Assembly (NCBI GenBank): GCA_031292275.1
Contig: JARLHL010000051.1
Span: forward strand, 1-44,606
Source: Desulfocapsaceae bacterium
Lineage (GTDB): Bacteria; Desulfobacterota; Desulfobulbia; Desulfobulbales; Desulfocapsaceae
Length of the DNA stretch: 44,606 bases
Direction: 5' to 3'
The notes beneath the pieces are model-generated. The model did not search any database. It was not told the DNA's origin and saw only the letters and a list, made by a program, of their open reading frames with translations. The translations under genes were made by a program, and so were the position numbers. Shown one piece after another: positions 23,781 through 32,575 of this stretch (position 1 is the first letter of the stretch; each line of letters opens with the position of its first letter).

Positions 23781-25331
23781 TTACTCCCACTCGATGGTGG
23801 CGGGCGGCTTGGAGGAGATATCGTAGACCACCCGGTTGACACCGCGCACCTCATTGATGATCCTGCTTGAGATGACGCCCAGGATCTCATAGGGGAGCCG
23901 GGACCAGTCGGCGGTCATGGCGTCCCGGGAGTCCACGGCCCTGATTGCCACCACGTTTTCATAGGTGCGGCCGTCGCCCATGACGCCCACAGTCTGGATC
24001 GGGAGAAGCACTGCAAAGGACTGCCAGACCTTCCGGTACCAGCCGTTCTTCTTCATCTCCTCCAGGACGATGACATCTGCCTGGCGCAGGATGGCCAGCC
24101 TCTCGTGGGTGACCTCGCCCATGATCCGGATGCCCAGGCCCGGTCCGGGGAAAGGCTGTCGGTAGATGGCCTCTTCAGGCATGCCCAGTTCCAGGCCCAG
24201 TTCCCGGACCTCATCCTTGAAGAGCTCCCGCAGCGGCTCGATGAGGGTAAGCTTCATGATCTCCGGCAGGCCGCCGACATTATGGTGCGACTTGATCGGG
24301 GCCTCGCCCCGGAAGGATACCGACTCGATCACGTCAGGGTAGAGGGTCCCCTGGGCCAGATAGTCCACCTGCCCCAGCTTGTGGGCCTCATCCTCAAAGA
24401 TTTTGATGAATCCGAGCCCGATGCGCTTGCGTTTGATTTCCGGGTCGACTACCCCCTGCAACTCGCCCAGAAAGTAGTCGGTTGCATCGATGTCGATGAC
24501 CGTAAGCTTGCTCTTTTCCCGGAAAAACCGGAGGATGGAGCGGGATTCGCCGGTCCGCATCAGACCGTTATTGACATAGATGCAGGTCAGCTGATCGCCG
24601 ATGGCCCGGTGGACGATGGCGGCGACCACCGATGAGTCGACCCCTCCCGACAGTGCACAGATCACTCTTGCGCTGCCGACCCTGGCCCGGATGGAGGCGA
24701 CGGCCGACTCGATGAAGGACTGCATGGTCCAATTCGGGCTGCAGTTGCAGAGACCGAAGATGAAATTGCGGAGGATGTCGGTGCCGATCAGCGTATGGGC
24801 CACCTCGGGATGGAACTGGACCGCCACGAAGGGCAGGCTGGTGTGGCGGAGTGCCGCATAGGGCGAATTGTCGCTGACCGCCGTGGCCGTAAATCCTTCC
24901 GGGACCACCTCAACCCTGTCGCCATGGCTCATCCAGACCTGATAGTGGATCCCGTCGGTCTCAAATCCGGCGAAAAGACCTTCAGGCTGCCGCACTGTCA
25001 GCTCGGCCTTGCCGAACTCGCGCTTGACTGCCTTTTCGACCCGTCCGCCCATCTGCTGGATCATCAGCTGGGCGCCGTAGCAGATCCCCAGGACTGGCAG
25101 ACCGAGATCGAAGATCCCCGGATCCGATAGGGGGGCATCTTGGTCGTAGACCGAGCAGGGGCCGCCCGAGAGGACCAGGCCCGAGGGCTGCAGCTCCTTG
25201 AGCTTTGCCAGGGTGATAGAGAAGGGGTGGATCTCACAGTAGACTTTCTGCTCCCTGATCCGCCGGGCGATGAGCTGGGTGGTCTGGGAGCCAAAATCGA
25301 GGATAATGATTTTTTCGCGCTGAATATTCAT
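23781..25331 (-). CDS. guaA: GMP synthase (glutamine-hydrolysing)
   Basis: A 516-residue enzyme converting XMP, ATP and glutamine to GMP. The N-terminal class I glutamine amidotransferase domain has nucleophile Cys in LGICYGAQ and later the His/Glu pair in QFHPEVAHT. The ATP-pyrophosphatase domain has the P-loop ALSGGVDSSV, and the C-terminal dimerisation domain ends PPATIEWE, the family's universal terminus. The start is uncertain: ATG at 25331 gives MNIQREKIIILDFGSQ, and a GTG at 25340 would add three residues; neither has a good ribosome-binding site. It lies 19 bases after guaB, and the NYN-CSD gene starts one base after its stop. Confidence 0.97.
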   Translation of the reverse strand: MNIQREKIIILDFGSQTTQLIARRIREQKVYCEIHPFSITLAKLKELQPSGLVLSGGPCSVYDQDAPLSDPGIFDLGLPVLGICYGAQLMIQQMGGRVEKAVKREFGKAELTVRQPEGLFAGFETDGIHYQVWMSHGDRVEVVPEGFTATAVSDNSPYAALRHTSLPFVAVQFHPEVAHTLIGTDILRNFIFGLCNCSPNWTMQSFIESAVASIRARVGSARVICALSGGVDSSVVAAIVHRAIGDQLTCIYVNNGLMRTGESRSILRFFREKSKLTVIDIDATDYFLGELQGVVDPEIKRKRIGLGFIKIFEDEAHKLGQVDYLAQGTLYPDVIESVSFRGEAPIKSHHNVGGLPEIMKLTLIEPLRELFKDEVRELGLELGMPEEAIYRQPFPGPGLGIRIMGEVTHERLAILRQADVIVLEEMKKNGWYRKVWQSFAVLLPIQTVGVMGDGRTYENVVAIRAVDSRDAMTADWSRLPYEILGVISSRIINEVRGVNRVVYDISSKPPATIEWE

Positions 25332-25350
25332 AGTGGTCACGTGGGGGTAA

Positions 25351-26814
25351 TCATGCCATCCGGTAGTTGGGGGCCTCTTTAGTGATGATCACGTCATGGA
25401 CATGGGATTCCCTGAGACCTGCGGAGGAGATCCGGACGAATTTGGCCTTCCGGCGCAGTTCCTCAATGGTGTGGGCGCCGACATATCCCATACCCGAACG
25501 CAGTCCCCCCAGCAGCTGATACAGTACATTGACCAGAGAGCCGCGGTAGGGTACCTTGCCTTCGATACCCTCGGGGACCAGCTTGGACTGGCTGGTGATG
25601 TCGGACTGGAAGTAGCGGTCCGACGAGCCCTGGCTCATGGCGCCCAGGGAGCCCATGCCGCGATAGCCCTTGTAGGTCCGGCCCTGGTAGAGGAAGGTCT
25701 CGCCGGGGGTCTCGTCGGTACCGGCAAACAGTCCCCCGATCATGATCGAATGGGCGCCGGCGCCGATTGCCTTGGCCAGATCCCCCGAGTGTTTGATGCC
25801 GCCGTCGGAGATGATCGGGATCCCGTATTTTTCGCCGGCCTCCACGCAGTTTTTGAGGGCGGTGATTTGCGGTACGCCGACGCCTGCAACGATGCGGGTG
25901 GTGCAGATGGAACCGGGGCCGACCCCGACCTTGACACCGTTCGCCCCGGCCTTGATTAGATCCTCGGTACCTTCCCTGCTTGCCACATTGCCGGCGATGA
26001 CAGGCAGGTCTGGGAAGGCTGCCTTGACGATCTGCACCGCCCGCAGCACATTTGCCGAATGGCCGTGGGCCGAATCCACCACCACCACGTCGACGCCGGC
26101 CCGCAGCAGCCTCTCTGCGTGCTCTTCAATGTCCTTGCCGACACCCAGAGCCGCCCCCACGATCAGGCGGCCGAAGCCGTCCTTGGTGGCCAGCGGATAT
26201 TTCTTGATCTTTTCCAGATCCTTGATGGTAATCAGGCCCTTGAGATTGCCGGCATCATCTACGACTAGCAGTTTTTCAATCCGATGCTCATGCAAAAGCG
26301 CCTTAGAATGCTCCAGGGTAATGCCGACCCTGGCAGTGACCAGATCCTTGCTGGTCATGACATCGGAGACCCGCAGATCGGTGTCGGAGACAAAACGCAG
26401 ATCGCGGTTGGTGACGATCCCCACCAGCTTCCCCTCGTGGAGGACGGGGAGGCCGGAGATTTTGTAGGTGCTCATGATTTCCTGGACCTCGGCCACAGAC
26501 TGGTTCTGGGTCACGGTGATGGGATCAATGATCATCCCGGATTCGGATTTCTTTACCCTCTCCACCTCCAGAACCTGCTGGTCGATCCCCATGTTCTTAT
26601 GGATGATGCCGATGCCTCCTTCTCTGGCCATGGTGATGGCGGTCCGATGCTCGGTTACCGTATCCATGGCGGCGCTGACCAGGGGTGAATTCAGGGTGAT
26701 GGTGTCTGTCAGTCTGGTGGCCAGGGAGACCTCGTTGGGGAGGACGTCCGATGCTGAGGGTATGAGTAGTAGATCGTCAAACGTCAGTGCGAGTTCAATT
26801 TCTTCCGGTAACAT
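25351..26814 (-). CDS. guaB: IMP dehydrogenase
   Basis: A 487-residue enzyme oxidising IMP to XMP, the committed step of GMP synthesis. The TIM-barrel core is interrupted by a pair of CBS domains (about residues 95-205). The catalytic loop is [13 protein letters not shown] with Cys304, and the phosphate-binding and flap segments ([22 protein letters not shown]) are present. The start at 26814 is fixed by AGGAG at 26821-26825, six bases upstream; the frame is open to 26901 but that part is not family-like. It is the first gene of a five-gene minus-strand run. Allosteric control by ATP/GTP through the CBS pair is a family property. Confidence 0.97.
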   Translation of the reverse strand: MLPEEIELALTFDDLLLIPSASDVLPNEVSLATRLTDTITLNSPLVSAAMDTVTEHRTAITMAREGGIGIIHKNMGIDQQVLEVERVKKSESGMIIDPITVTQNQSVAEVQEIMSTYKISGLPVLHEGKLVGIVTNRDLRFVSDTDLRVSDVMTSKDLVTARVGITLEHSKALLHEHRIEKLLVVDDAGNLKGLITIKDLEKIKKYPLATKDGFGRLIVGAALGVGKDIEEHAERLLRAGVDVVVVDSAHGHSANVLRAVQIVKAAFPDLPVIAGNVASREGTEDLIKAGANGVKVGVGPGSICTTRIVAGVGVPQITALKNCVEAGEKYGIPIISDGGIKHSGDLAKAIGAGAHSIMIGGLFAGTDETPGETFLYQGRTYKGYRGMGSLGAMSQGSSDRYFQSDITSQSKLVPEGIEGKVPYRGSLVNVLYQLLGGLRSGMGYVGAHTIEELRRKAKFVRISSAGLRESHVHDVIITKEAPNYRMA

Positions 26815-26992
26815 GGTCAGCTCCTGTTCAGAGATTTTTTCCTCGAAAAACCGGTTTCTTGCCTTGCCTGCCTCCCGGAGAGGGCGTAAAATCGGTTTCA
26901 CCGGGATTCATCTCCCGTTTATCGGGTCCTGGCAATGAGAGAAACCCTCCGCCTCGCCCCTTATTGTATACTATCTGAACCTAAAACCCCAA

Positions 26993-27036
26993 ATCATTCA
27001 TCGCCTGGTAAATTCGTAAGAAATTCGGCGAATGAT
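26993..27036. promoter_or_regulatory. Inverted repeat in the guaB/yciO divergent promoter region
   Basis: ATCATT (26993-26998) plus CGCC (27002-27005) can pair with GGCGAATGAT (27027-27036), leaving a 3-base bulge. Inside it, ATTCGGCGAAT (27023-27033) is an 11-base palindrome and another ATTCG occurs at 27012. The position, between two divergent genes, suits an operator or leader hairpin. The minus-strand sequence TATACAAT near 26966-26973 is a possible guaB -10. Confidence 0.35.
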
Positions 27037-27096
27037 ATGTTATAAGGTTGCGTTTTTATCAGTTTTTATGCTCTACTGCGGATAGAGGAGAAACGT

Positions 27097-27705
27097 ATGC
27101 TATTCGACATTAATGCTGACAATCCCCAGATCCGGCTGATCCGGAAGGTGGTGGCCATCGTCAAGGACGGCGGTATCATCTGCTACCCGACCGATACCGG
27201 CTACGGTATCGGCTGCGACATGTTCGATCAGAAGGCGATCAAACGGCTCATGCAGATAAAAAAGCGGCCAAAAGACAAACCTTTTTCCTTCATGTGCTCA
27301 GGATTGCAGAATATCAGTGAATACGCCCATGTCTCGAATACCGCCTACCGGCTGTTGAAAAAATGCCTCCCCGGTCCTTATACCTTCGTTCTGCCGGGGA
27401 CGAAACTGGTTCCGAAGATCATGGCCACAAAACAGAAGACCGTTGGTATCAGGGTACCGGCCTCAACCATCTGCCAGCTGCTTCTGGAGACACTGGGCAA
27501 TCCCATTATCACCACCAGTATTCCCACCGACGATGCCCTTCCACCTGCCGAGGCCTACGAGATTGACCGGCTCTTGGGCGCAAGGATCGATGCCATTATC
27601 GACGGCGGGCCTCACATCTCCGATCCATCTTCACTCATCGACCTGACCCGGGACACCCCGGAAATCCTGCGTATCGGTCAAGGAGACCTTAGTCTGTTTC
27701 GCTGA
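27097..27705 (+). CDS. yciO: YciO/YrdC/Sua5-family protein
   Basis: A 202-residue YrdC-domain protein. Diagnostic blocks are YPTDTGYGIG, KKRPKDKPFSFM, PGPYTFVLPG and GIRVPAS. TsaC/Sua5 members make threonylcarbamoyl-AMP for the universal tRNA t6A modification. The YciO subgroup shares the fold but its physiological role is less clear, and this sequence looks closer to YciO by length and start. GAGGAG at 27083-27088 supports the ATG. Its last 17 bases overlap the convergent IHF/HU gene. Confidence 0.9.
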   Translation: MLFDINADNPQIRLIRKVVAIVKDGGIICYPTDTGYGIGCDMFDQKAIKRLMQIKKRPKDKPFSFMCSGLQNISEYAHVSNTAYRLLKKCLPGPYTFVLPGTKLVPKIMATKQKTVGIRVPASTICQLLLETLGNPIITTSIPTDDALPPAEAYEIDRLLGARIDAIIDGGPHISDPSSLIDLTRDTPEILRIGQGDLSLFR

Positions 27706-27973
27706 TCAGGGCTTCCTTCAGGGATTTGCTCATCGTAAAATGCAGCGTCTTTCTTTCCGGGATGTCCATGGTCATACCGGTCTTCGGGTTCTTTGTACAG
27801 CGGGATTTTCTGTTTCTTGTCGAGAAACTGCCGAAGCCGCGGATTTCCACCCTTCTGTCCTCGGTCAGGGCCGTGGTCATGGTCTCCAGCATTATATTGA
27901 CCGCCATGGTCACATCCTGCTTCTGCAGGGATAATTCCGCACTAACCTGGTCTACAAGATCTTTTTTCAACAT
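27689..27973 (-). CDS. HU/IHF-family DNA-binding protein, probably IHF beta-like
   Basis: A 94-residue nucleoid protein with two N-terminal helices, the RRVEIRGFGSFSTRNR beta-body and a DNA-intercalating arm containing NPKTG (the proline that kinks DNA), ending in a short helix. It follows rpsA on the same strand, matching the rpsA-ihfB order of enterobacteria, which favours IHF beta over HU. A strong terminator lies between rpsA and this gene, so it probably has its own promoter. It overlaps the 3' end of yciO by 17 bases. Confidence 0.92.
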   Translation of the reverse strand: MLKKDLVDQVSAELSLQKQDVTMAVNIMLETMTTALTEDRRVEIRGFGSFSTRNRKSRCTKNPKTGMTMDIPERKTLHFTMSKSLKEALISETD

Positions 27974-28034
27974 ATCAATTTCTTTGAATCTCTTTCCGGT
28001 CCGTTCCGGTCACCGGCAGAATTTCTCTGAGGAT

Positions 28035-28083
28035 AAAAAAAGGCCGTTTTGTCCGGACACTCCGGACAAAACAACCTTTTTTT
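28035..28083. terminator. Strong bidirectional intrinsic terminator between rpsA and the IHF/HU gene
   Basis: Perfect 12-bp stem GTTTTGTCCGGA (28046-28057) / TCCGGACAAAAC (28061-28072) with a 3-base loop. It is extended by AAAAAAAGG (28035-28043) pairing with CCTTTTTTT (28075-28083). The T-tract on each strand makes it functional in both directions: it ends rpsA 33 bases past the stop on the minus strand, and would stop plus-strand transcription from yciO. Confidence 0.93.
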
Positions 28084-28115
28084 GTTTATAACAAAAAAGT
28101 CTCAGCCGAAATGAA

Positions 28116-29849
28116 TTACTGCTCTTCTGACTGACCTCCGCCTGCAGCGGCCTTCAACAGGTCGCCGAAGGTTGAAGGGGAGTTGCTTGTAGTGCTGCTG
28201 TCTTCGGCCTTTTTGATTTTTTCAACGGTCTCCTCTTCTCCGTCGCCCTCAAGGGTCTTGATGGAGAGACCGATCTTCCTGTCCTTGGCGGAGACGTTGA
28301 TGACGATGGCCTTCAGGATATCGCCGACCTTATACATGCCGACTGGGGTCTTGACCTTGTCCTTGCTGATCTCGGAGACATGCACAAGTCCTTCAATGCC
28401 TTCCTCGAGTTTTACAAAGACGCCGAAGTCGGTGACATTGGTGATGACGCCTTCGATGACGGTCCCGGAGGGATAATTATTGTAGGCAGCTTGCCACGGA
28501 TCCGGGGTCAGCTGTTTGATACCCAGCGAGAATCGCTCGTTTTCTTTGTCGATCTTCAGGACAACCGCCTGAATGGTCTCGCCCTTTGCGTATTTCTCGG
28601 ACGGATGTTTGATCCGTTCGGTCCAGGAGAGATCGGAGACATGGATCAGACCGTCAATACCCTCTTCTATACCGATAAAGACACCGAAGTCAGTAATATT
28701 CTTAATCTTACCCTCGATGATGGATCCTACCGGATAAGTCTCGGTGACCAGATCCCAGGGGTTAGGCTGCAGCTGCTTCATACCCAGCGAGATACGTTTG
28801 GTCTCAGGCTCGATATTGAGGACCATGATCTCCAGCTCGTCGCCGACGGAGACCATCTTTGAGGGATGACGCGGTTTCTTGGACCAGGTCATCTCGGAGA
28901 CATGGATCAGGCCCTCGACGCCCTCCTCCAGCTCAACGAAAACGCCGTAGTCGGTGATGGAAACGACCTTGCCCTTGGTGTTCTTGCCAATGGGATAGCG
29001 CTCAATGACGGTGGCCCATGGATCTTCGCGCAGCTGTTTGACGCCCAACGAGACGCGGTCGTGTTCCTTGTCGTACTTGAGGACTTTGACCTCCAGCTCC
29101 TGGCCGACCTTATAGAGCTTGGCCGGATGAGAGACACGGCCCCAGGACAGATCGGTGATATGGCAGAGACCGTCCATGCCGCCCATGTCGATGAAGAGAC
29201 CGTAATCAGTGATATTGGTGATGGCGCCGGTGATGATCTGTCCCTCCTGCAGCAGGGACCGCATCTTCTCGCGCAGCTTGTTGCGCTCCTCTTCCAGGAT
29301 GGCGCGCCTGGAGATAACCACATTATTGCGCTTGCGGTTGAACTTCAGGATCTTGAACTCGAAGCTCTGGCCGATCAGGCCGTCCAGGTCCTTGACCGGA
29401 CGCAGGTCGATCTGGGAGTAGGGCAGGAAGGCCGGTACGCCGATATCGACGGACATGCCGCCCTTGACCCGGCTTTCGATCTTGCCTTCAATGGTCTTGT
29501 CATCTTCCTGGATCTTGGCAATATCTTCCCAAACCTTGATCGCAATCGCTTTTTCCCGTGACAGAAGGAGCCCACCTTCCTCTTTACGGCGCTCTACAAA
29601 AACTTCAAAGGTATCACCGATTTTTATCTGTGAATGCTCCTCAAGACGGAATTCGGACTTGGCGATATAACTCTCTGCCTTATCGCCTACATCGATGAGA
29701 AGGAAATCATCGACGGTGCCGATCACGGTTCCCATTGCCACATCACCGACGGCAATGACCTTGTTGTTTTCTTCCATCTCGAAAAGTTCTGCAAAGCTCA
29801 ACTCTTCGCCGCTGTTGTTCTGGGTTGATTGGTTAAATTTTTCTGTCAT
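28116..29849 (-). CDS. rpsA: 30S ribosomal protein S1
   Basis: A 577-residue protein with six S1/OB repeats at about residues 33-100, 117-185, 203-270, 290-357, 377-444 and 464-531. Repeats 3-6 are the most regular, each with an ITDYG/VTDFG-VF pattern and GLIHVSE-like ends. Domains 1-2 anchor it to the ribosome and 3-6 bind mRNA. The N and C termini are polar; the last 45 residues are acidic and serine/glycine-rich. Length and organisation are typical of proteobacterial S1. The ribosome-binding site is weak (AGAAGAG), as often seen for autoregulated rpsA, but no structured leader was identified. Confidence 0.97.
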   Translation of the reverse strand: MTEKFNQSTQNNSGEELSFAELFEMEENNKVIAVGDVAMGTVIGTVDDFLLIDVGDKAESYIAKSEFRLEEHSQIKIGDTFEVFVERRKEEGGLLLSREKAIAIKVWEDIAKIQEDDKTIEGKIESRVKGGMSVDIGVPAFLPYSQIDLRPVKDLDGLIGQSFEFKILKFNRKRNNVVISRRAILEEERNKLREKMRSLLQEGQIITGAITNITDYGLFIDMGGMDGLCHITDLSWGRVSHPAKLYKVGQELEVKVLKYDKEHDRVSLGVKQLREDPWATVIERYPIGKNTKGKVVSITDYGVFVELEEGVEGLIHVSEMTWSKKPRHPSKMVSVGDELEIMVLNIEPETKRISLGMKQLQPNPWDLVTETYPVGSIIEGKIKNITDFGVFIGIEEGIDGLIHVSDLSWTERIKHPSEKYAKGETIQAVVLKIDKENERFSLGIKQLTPDPWQAAYNNYPSGTVIEGVITNVTDFGVFVKLEEGIEGLVHVSEISKDKVKTPVGMYKVGDILKAIVINVSAKDRKIGLSIKTLEGDGEEETVEKIKKAEDSSTTSNSPSTFGDLLKAAAGGGQSEEQ

Positions 29850-30033
29850 GGATTTCGCTCTTCTTTCAGGCCAAAAGCCAAATGGTTAAGATTAGTCTTC
29901 ACCCTATTAAATCGGGTACATAAATAAAGGCCGCGTCCCCTCGGGAAGGCAACCTTTTTGTAATTCTAAAACTGATTCTTATAGCAGAGAAAAGGCAGAA
30001 TGACAAGGACTTCTTGCGGAGTATCCAAAAAAG

Positions 30034-31551
30034 TCATCGTCTCCTGTGGGCAGTTTCCCGGCCGCCTCCTCCGGGCCTTCGTCTTCTTTTCTGGCCATCC
30101 CGCTTTATCTCCGGTTGTCCTTCAGCCTTCATGCCTTTGGGGGCCGGAATCAGCAGATCCTCGTCGGGGACGATGCATTCCAGTTTTCGGCCGATGTATT
30201 CCTCGATCTGCGGGAGATAGAATGAGCCTTCCTCGCAGGCAAAGCTCACCGATGTGCCCGCGGCCCCGGCCCGGCCCGTCCGGCCGATGCGATGGACATA
30301 GTCTTCCGGCTCATAGGGAAGGGTGTAGTTGACCACGTGACTGATATCGTCGACATGGATGCCCCGGCCGGCCACGTCGGTTGCGACCAGCACCTGGATA
30401 TTACCTCCCCGGAAATTTTCCAGCCGATTTGACCGCTGCTGCTGGGGGACATCGCCGGTCAGGAGGCTGCAGTTGATCCCGCATCGCTTCAATCGGTCGT
30501 TGAGGCGGCTGGCCTCGTTTTTCTGATTGGTAAAGACCAGTATCCGCTCACCGGCCTTTTTCATGATCAAATTATAGAGGACATCGTATTTTTCGGCAGT
30601 GGTCACCAGATAGACGATCTGGTCGACGGTCGCCGCTGTCACTGTCTCCTGCTCGATCTCCACCTGCACGGGCTCAATGCACCATTGGGAGGCGAGCCGG
30701 CAAACCTCTTCAGTCAGGGTTGCCGAAAACAGCATGGTCTGTCGTTTTTCGGGAGTCCTGTTGATAATTCGCCGCACATCGGGGATGAATCCCATATCCA
30801 GCATCCGGTCCGCCTCGTCAATGACCATGATCCGGCAATCATCCAGACGCAGCACGTTCTTGCCCAGATAGTCCAAAAGGCGGCCGGGGGTTGCGACCAC
30901 CACGTCGCAGCGTTTTCCCTGCAGTTCCTGCATCTGATTCCGGTAGTCTGTCCCGCCGAAGACCGGGACTATGCGCAGGGGGGTATACTTGGCCAGATCG
31001 CGGCCGTCCTGGGCGATCTGGACCACCAGTTCCCGGGTCGGAGCGATGATCAGGGCCCTGGGCCTGCCGTTGCCGGCATCTGCGGCCTCGTCGGCCAGCA
31101 GCCTTGAAAACAGCGAGATCAAAAAGACTGCGCTCTTGCCGGTTCCGGTGTTGGCGCGGCCTATCAGATCCTTGCCTTCAAGGGCGGCGGGCAGGGCCAG
31201 GGCCTGAACCGGCGAGCAATATTCGAACTTCAGGTCGGCAATCGCGTGCATGATCACGTCCGGCAGCGCGAAGTCGTGAAATCGCAACTTCCCCTGAACG
31301 GGTTCAACCTGAAATTTGCTGATATCCCAGTCATCTTTCCGCTTCTGCCGCCTGCGGGCGGATGTGCCCTCCCGACGTCCGTCGCTACCTTTCCGTCCGG
31401 CTTTTTCCGGTCCGTCCGCTCCTGCTGCCGCCTTGTCGGCGGCAGGTGCTTCCAGGGGCTGTGCAGGGGGCAAGGGGGGGGCTGAGTGTTTTTTTCTGCC
31501 GAGGAGATTGCGAATCCTTCTTTGGGCAGACAGAAGCATTGTTTTTATCAT
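30034..31551 (-). CDS. DEAD-box RNA helicase, RhlB/RhlE-like
   Basis: A 505-residue helicase. An N-terminal basic, proline/alanine-rich extension (about residues 1-85) precedes the core. Motifs visible are Q-motif region (FEYCSPVQALALP), motif I ANTGTGKS, Ia PTRELVVQ, Ib TPGRLLD, II IDEADRMLDMGF, III FSAT, V ATDVAGRGIHVDD and VI HRIGRTGRAG. The C terminus (last 30 residues) is very basic (KRRRRPGGGGR), an RNA-binding tail. Motif I deviates from the usual QTGTGKT, having Asn and Ser at the outer positions. Such enzymes unwind RNA in ribosome assembly or mRNA decay. It lies 184 bases upstream of the rpsA start and is probably transcribed separately. Confidence 0.93.
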   Translation of the reverse strand: MIKTMLLSAQRRIRNLLGRKKHSAPPLPPAQPLEAPAADKAAAGADGPEKAGRKGSDGRREGTSARRRQKRKDDWDISKFQVEPVQGKLRFHDFALPDVIMHAIADLKFEYCSPVQALALPAALEGKDLIGRANTGTGKSAVFLISLFSRLLADEAADAGNGRPRALIIAPTRELVVQIAQDGRDLAKYTPLRIVPVFGGTDYRNQMQELQGKRCDVVVATPGRLLDYLGKNVLRLDDCRIMVIDEADRMLDMGFIPDVRRIINRTPEKRQTMLFSATLTEEVCRLASQWCIEPVQVEIEQETVTAATVDQIVYLVTTAEKYDVLYNLIMKKAGERILVFTNQKNEASRLNDRLKRCGINCSLLTGDVPQQQRSNRLENFRGGNIQVLVATDVAGRGIHVDDISHVVNYTLPYEPEDYVHRIGRTGRAGAAGTSVSFACEEGSFYLPQIEEYIGRKLECIVPDEDLLIPAPKGMKAEGQPEIKRDGQKRRRRPGGGGRETAHRRR

Positions 31552-31734
31552 GTACAGCCTAACCGGTTAAGGGGAACGTATACGCGGCAGCCGTTATTCT
31601 CCGGCTTTTCTTCCAAACTCATTGTTATGCACAACATGTTCTTTTTGGGGGAGGAACACTGCGCCGCAGTAAAATTTTTCGCACGCTTCCGCGGACGGAT
31701 AATACAATTGTTTACAGCCGTCGATACAGGAGAA

Positions 31735-32424
31735 TTATCGACCATGGTAACGTAGCTCTTCCATGATGGGGCCGAAGAGTTCTTCGTATTCAGGAATCGC
31801 CTTCCGCAGGATGGTGTCGAAGGAAGGCACCTCCTCCTCGTTCACCACCAGGTTGGCGGAATAGGCCAGCGCCTGCAGGTTGTAAAATGTCCTGAATTCC
31901 TTGCCGATTAAAATATAAAAAATGAACCGGCGTTTGGACATGTGCATTGCACACATCTTCTTGTGAAACTCATTGGTATTGATGCCGTTGGAGCTATACA
32001 GCGAGTGGAGCACGACGCATGCATAGTTTACAAATTGAATTTTTTCAATGGCCTCGGCAGCGGAATTCACAAGTTCCGCCTTATATCCCAGGCCTTCCAG
32101 CGTATGGATGACCTGGTCACGGGCGGGGCCCTCGTCAATCAAAACCAGGGCCATGGGAACATCCTCTATGGCAGGTTTTCCCTCGTACCTGCCATCCTTC
32201 AGCCAGGAGATATCCGGCGGCGGCGGCGGAGCCACGGCACGGGGCTTTGTCCGGGCCTTCTTTCCCGCAGACGGGGAGAGCATGCCTGGGTGAAGGGTTA
32301 TGGCGCCTCCGCATTTAGGACATTTGGTGGCGATGGTCTTCTCAGCAGGCAGTTCCCTGACGTTATCGGCGATCTTTTTGGGAAGTTCCAGCTGTCTTTC
32401 ACAATTAGGGCAGCTAAAAATCAT
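31735..32424 (-). CDS. Zinc-ribbon protein with a degenerate receiver-like domain
   Basis: A 229-residue protein. Residues 1-45 form a zinc ribbon (Cys5, Cys8, Cys35, Cys38; CPNC and CPKC). A proline-rich linker (about 60-72) leads to a domain (about 90-225) with the beta/alpha pattern of a response-regulator receiver: MALVLIDEG, YACVVLHSLYS, RRFIFYILIG and ANLVVNEEEV. The phosphoacceptor Asp position holds His140 and the conserved Lys is Asn, so it should not be phosphorylated conventionally. The start at 32424 is supported by AGAGGA; an ATG at 32460 lacks one. It lies 150 bases after the PilT-like gene and might be a pilus or motility accessory; the function is unknown. Confidence 0.8.
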   Translation of the reverse strand: MIFSCPNCERQLELPKKIADNVRELPAEKTIATKCPKCGGAITLHPGMLSPSAGKKARTKPRAVAPPPPPDISWLKDGRYEGKPAIEDVPMALVLIDEGPARDQVIHTLEGLGYKAELVNSAAEAIEKIQFVNYACVVLHSLYSSNGINTNEFHKKMCAMHMSKRRFIFYILIGKEFRTFYNLQALAYSANLVVNEEEVPSFDTILRKAIPEYEELFGPIMEELRYHGR

Positions 32425-32575
32425 TGTATCCTCTTGTTTTTTTGGACTCTCCTGCTGCATTTTTTCCGTCCTGCAGGCGGGTGGAAGCCGGGAAAGGCGG
32501 CCCGGGGGGGCAAACAGCCTGCCGGAGTCAAAGTCGCTGGCAGCCTTGGTCAGCGGGCGATAGGGTGCCGGAAGG

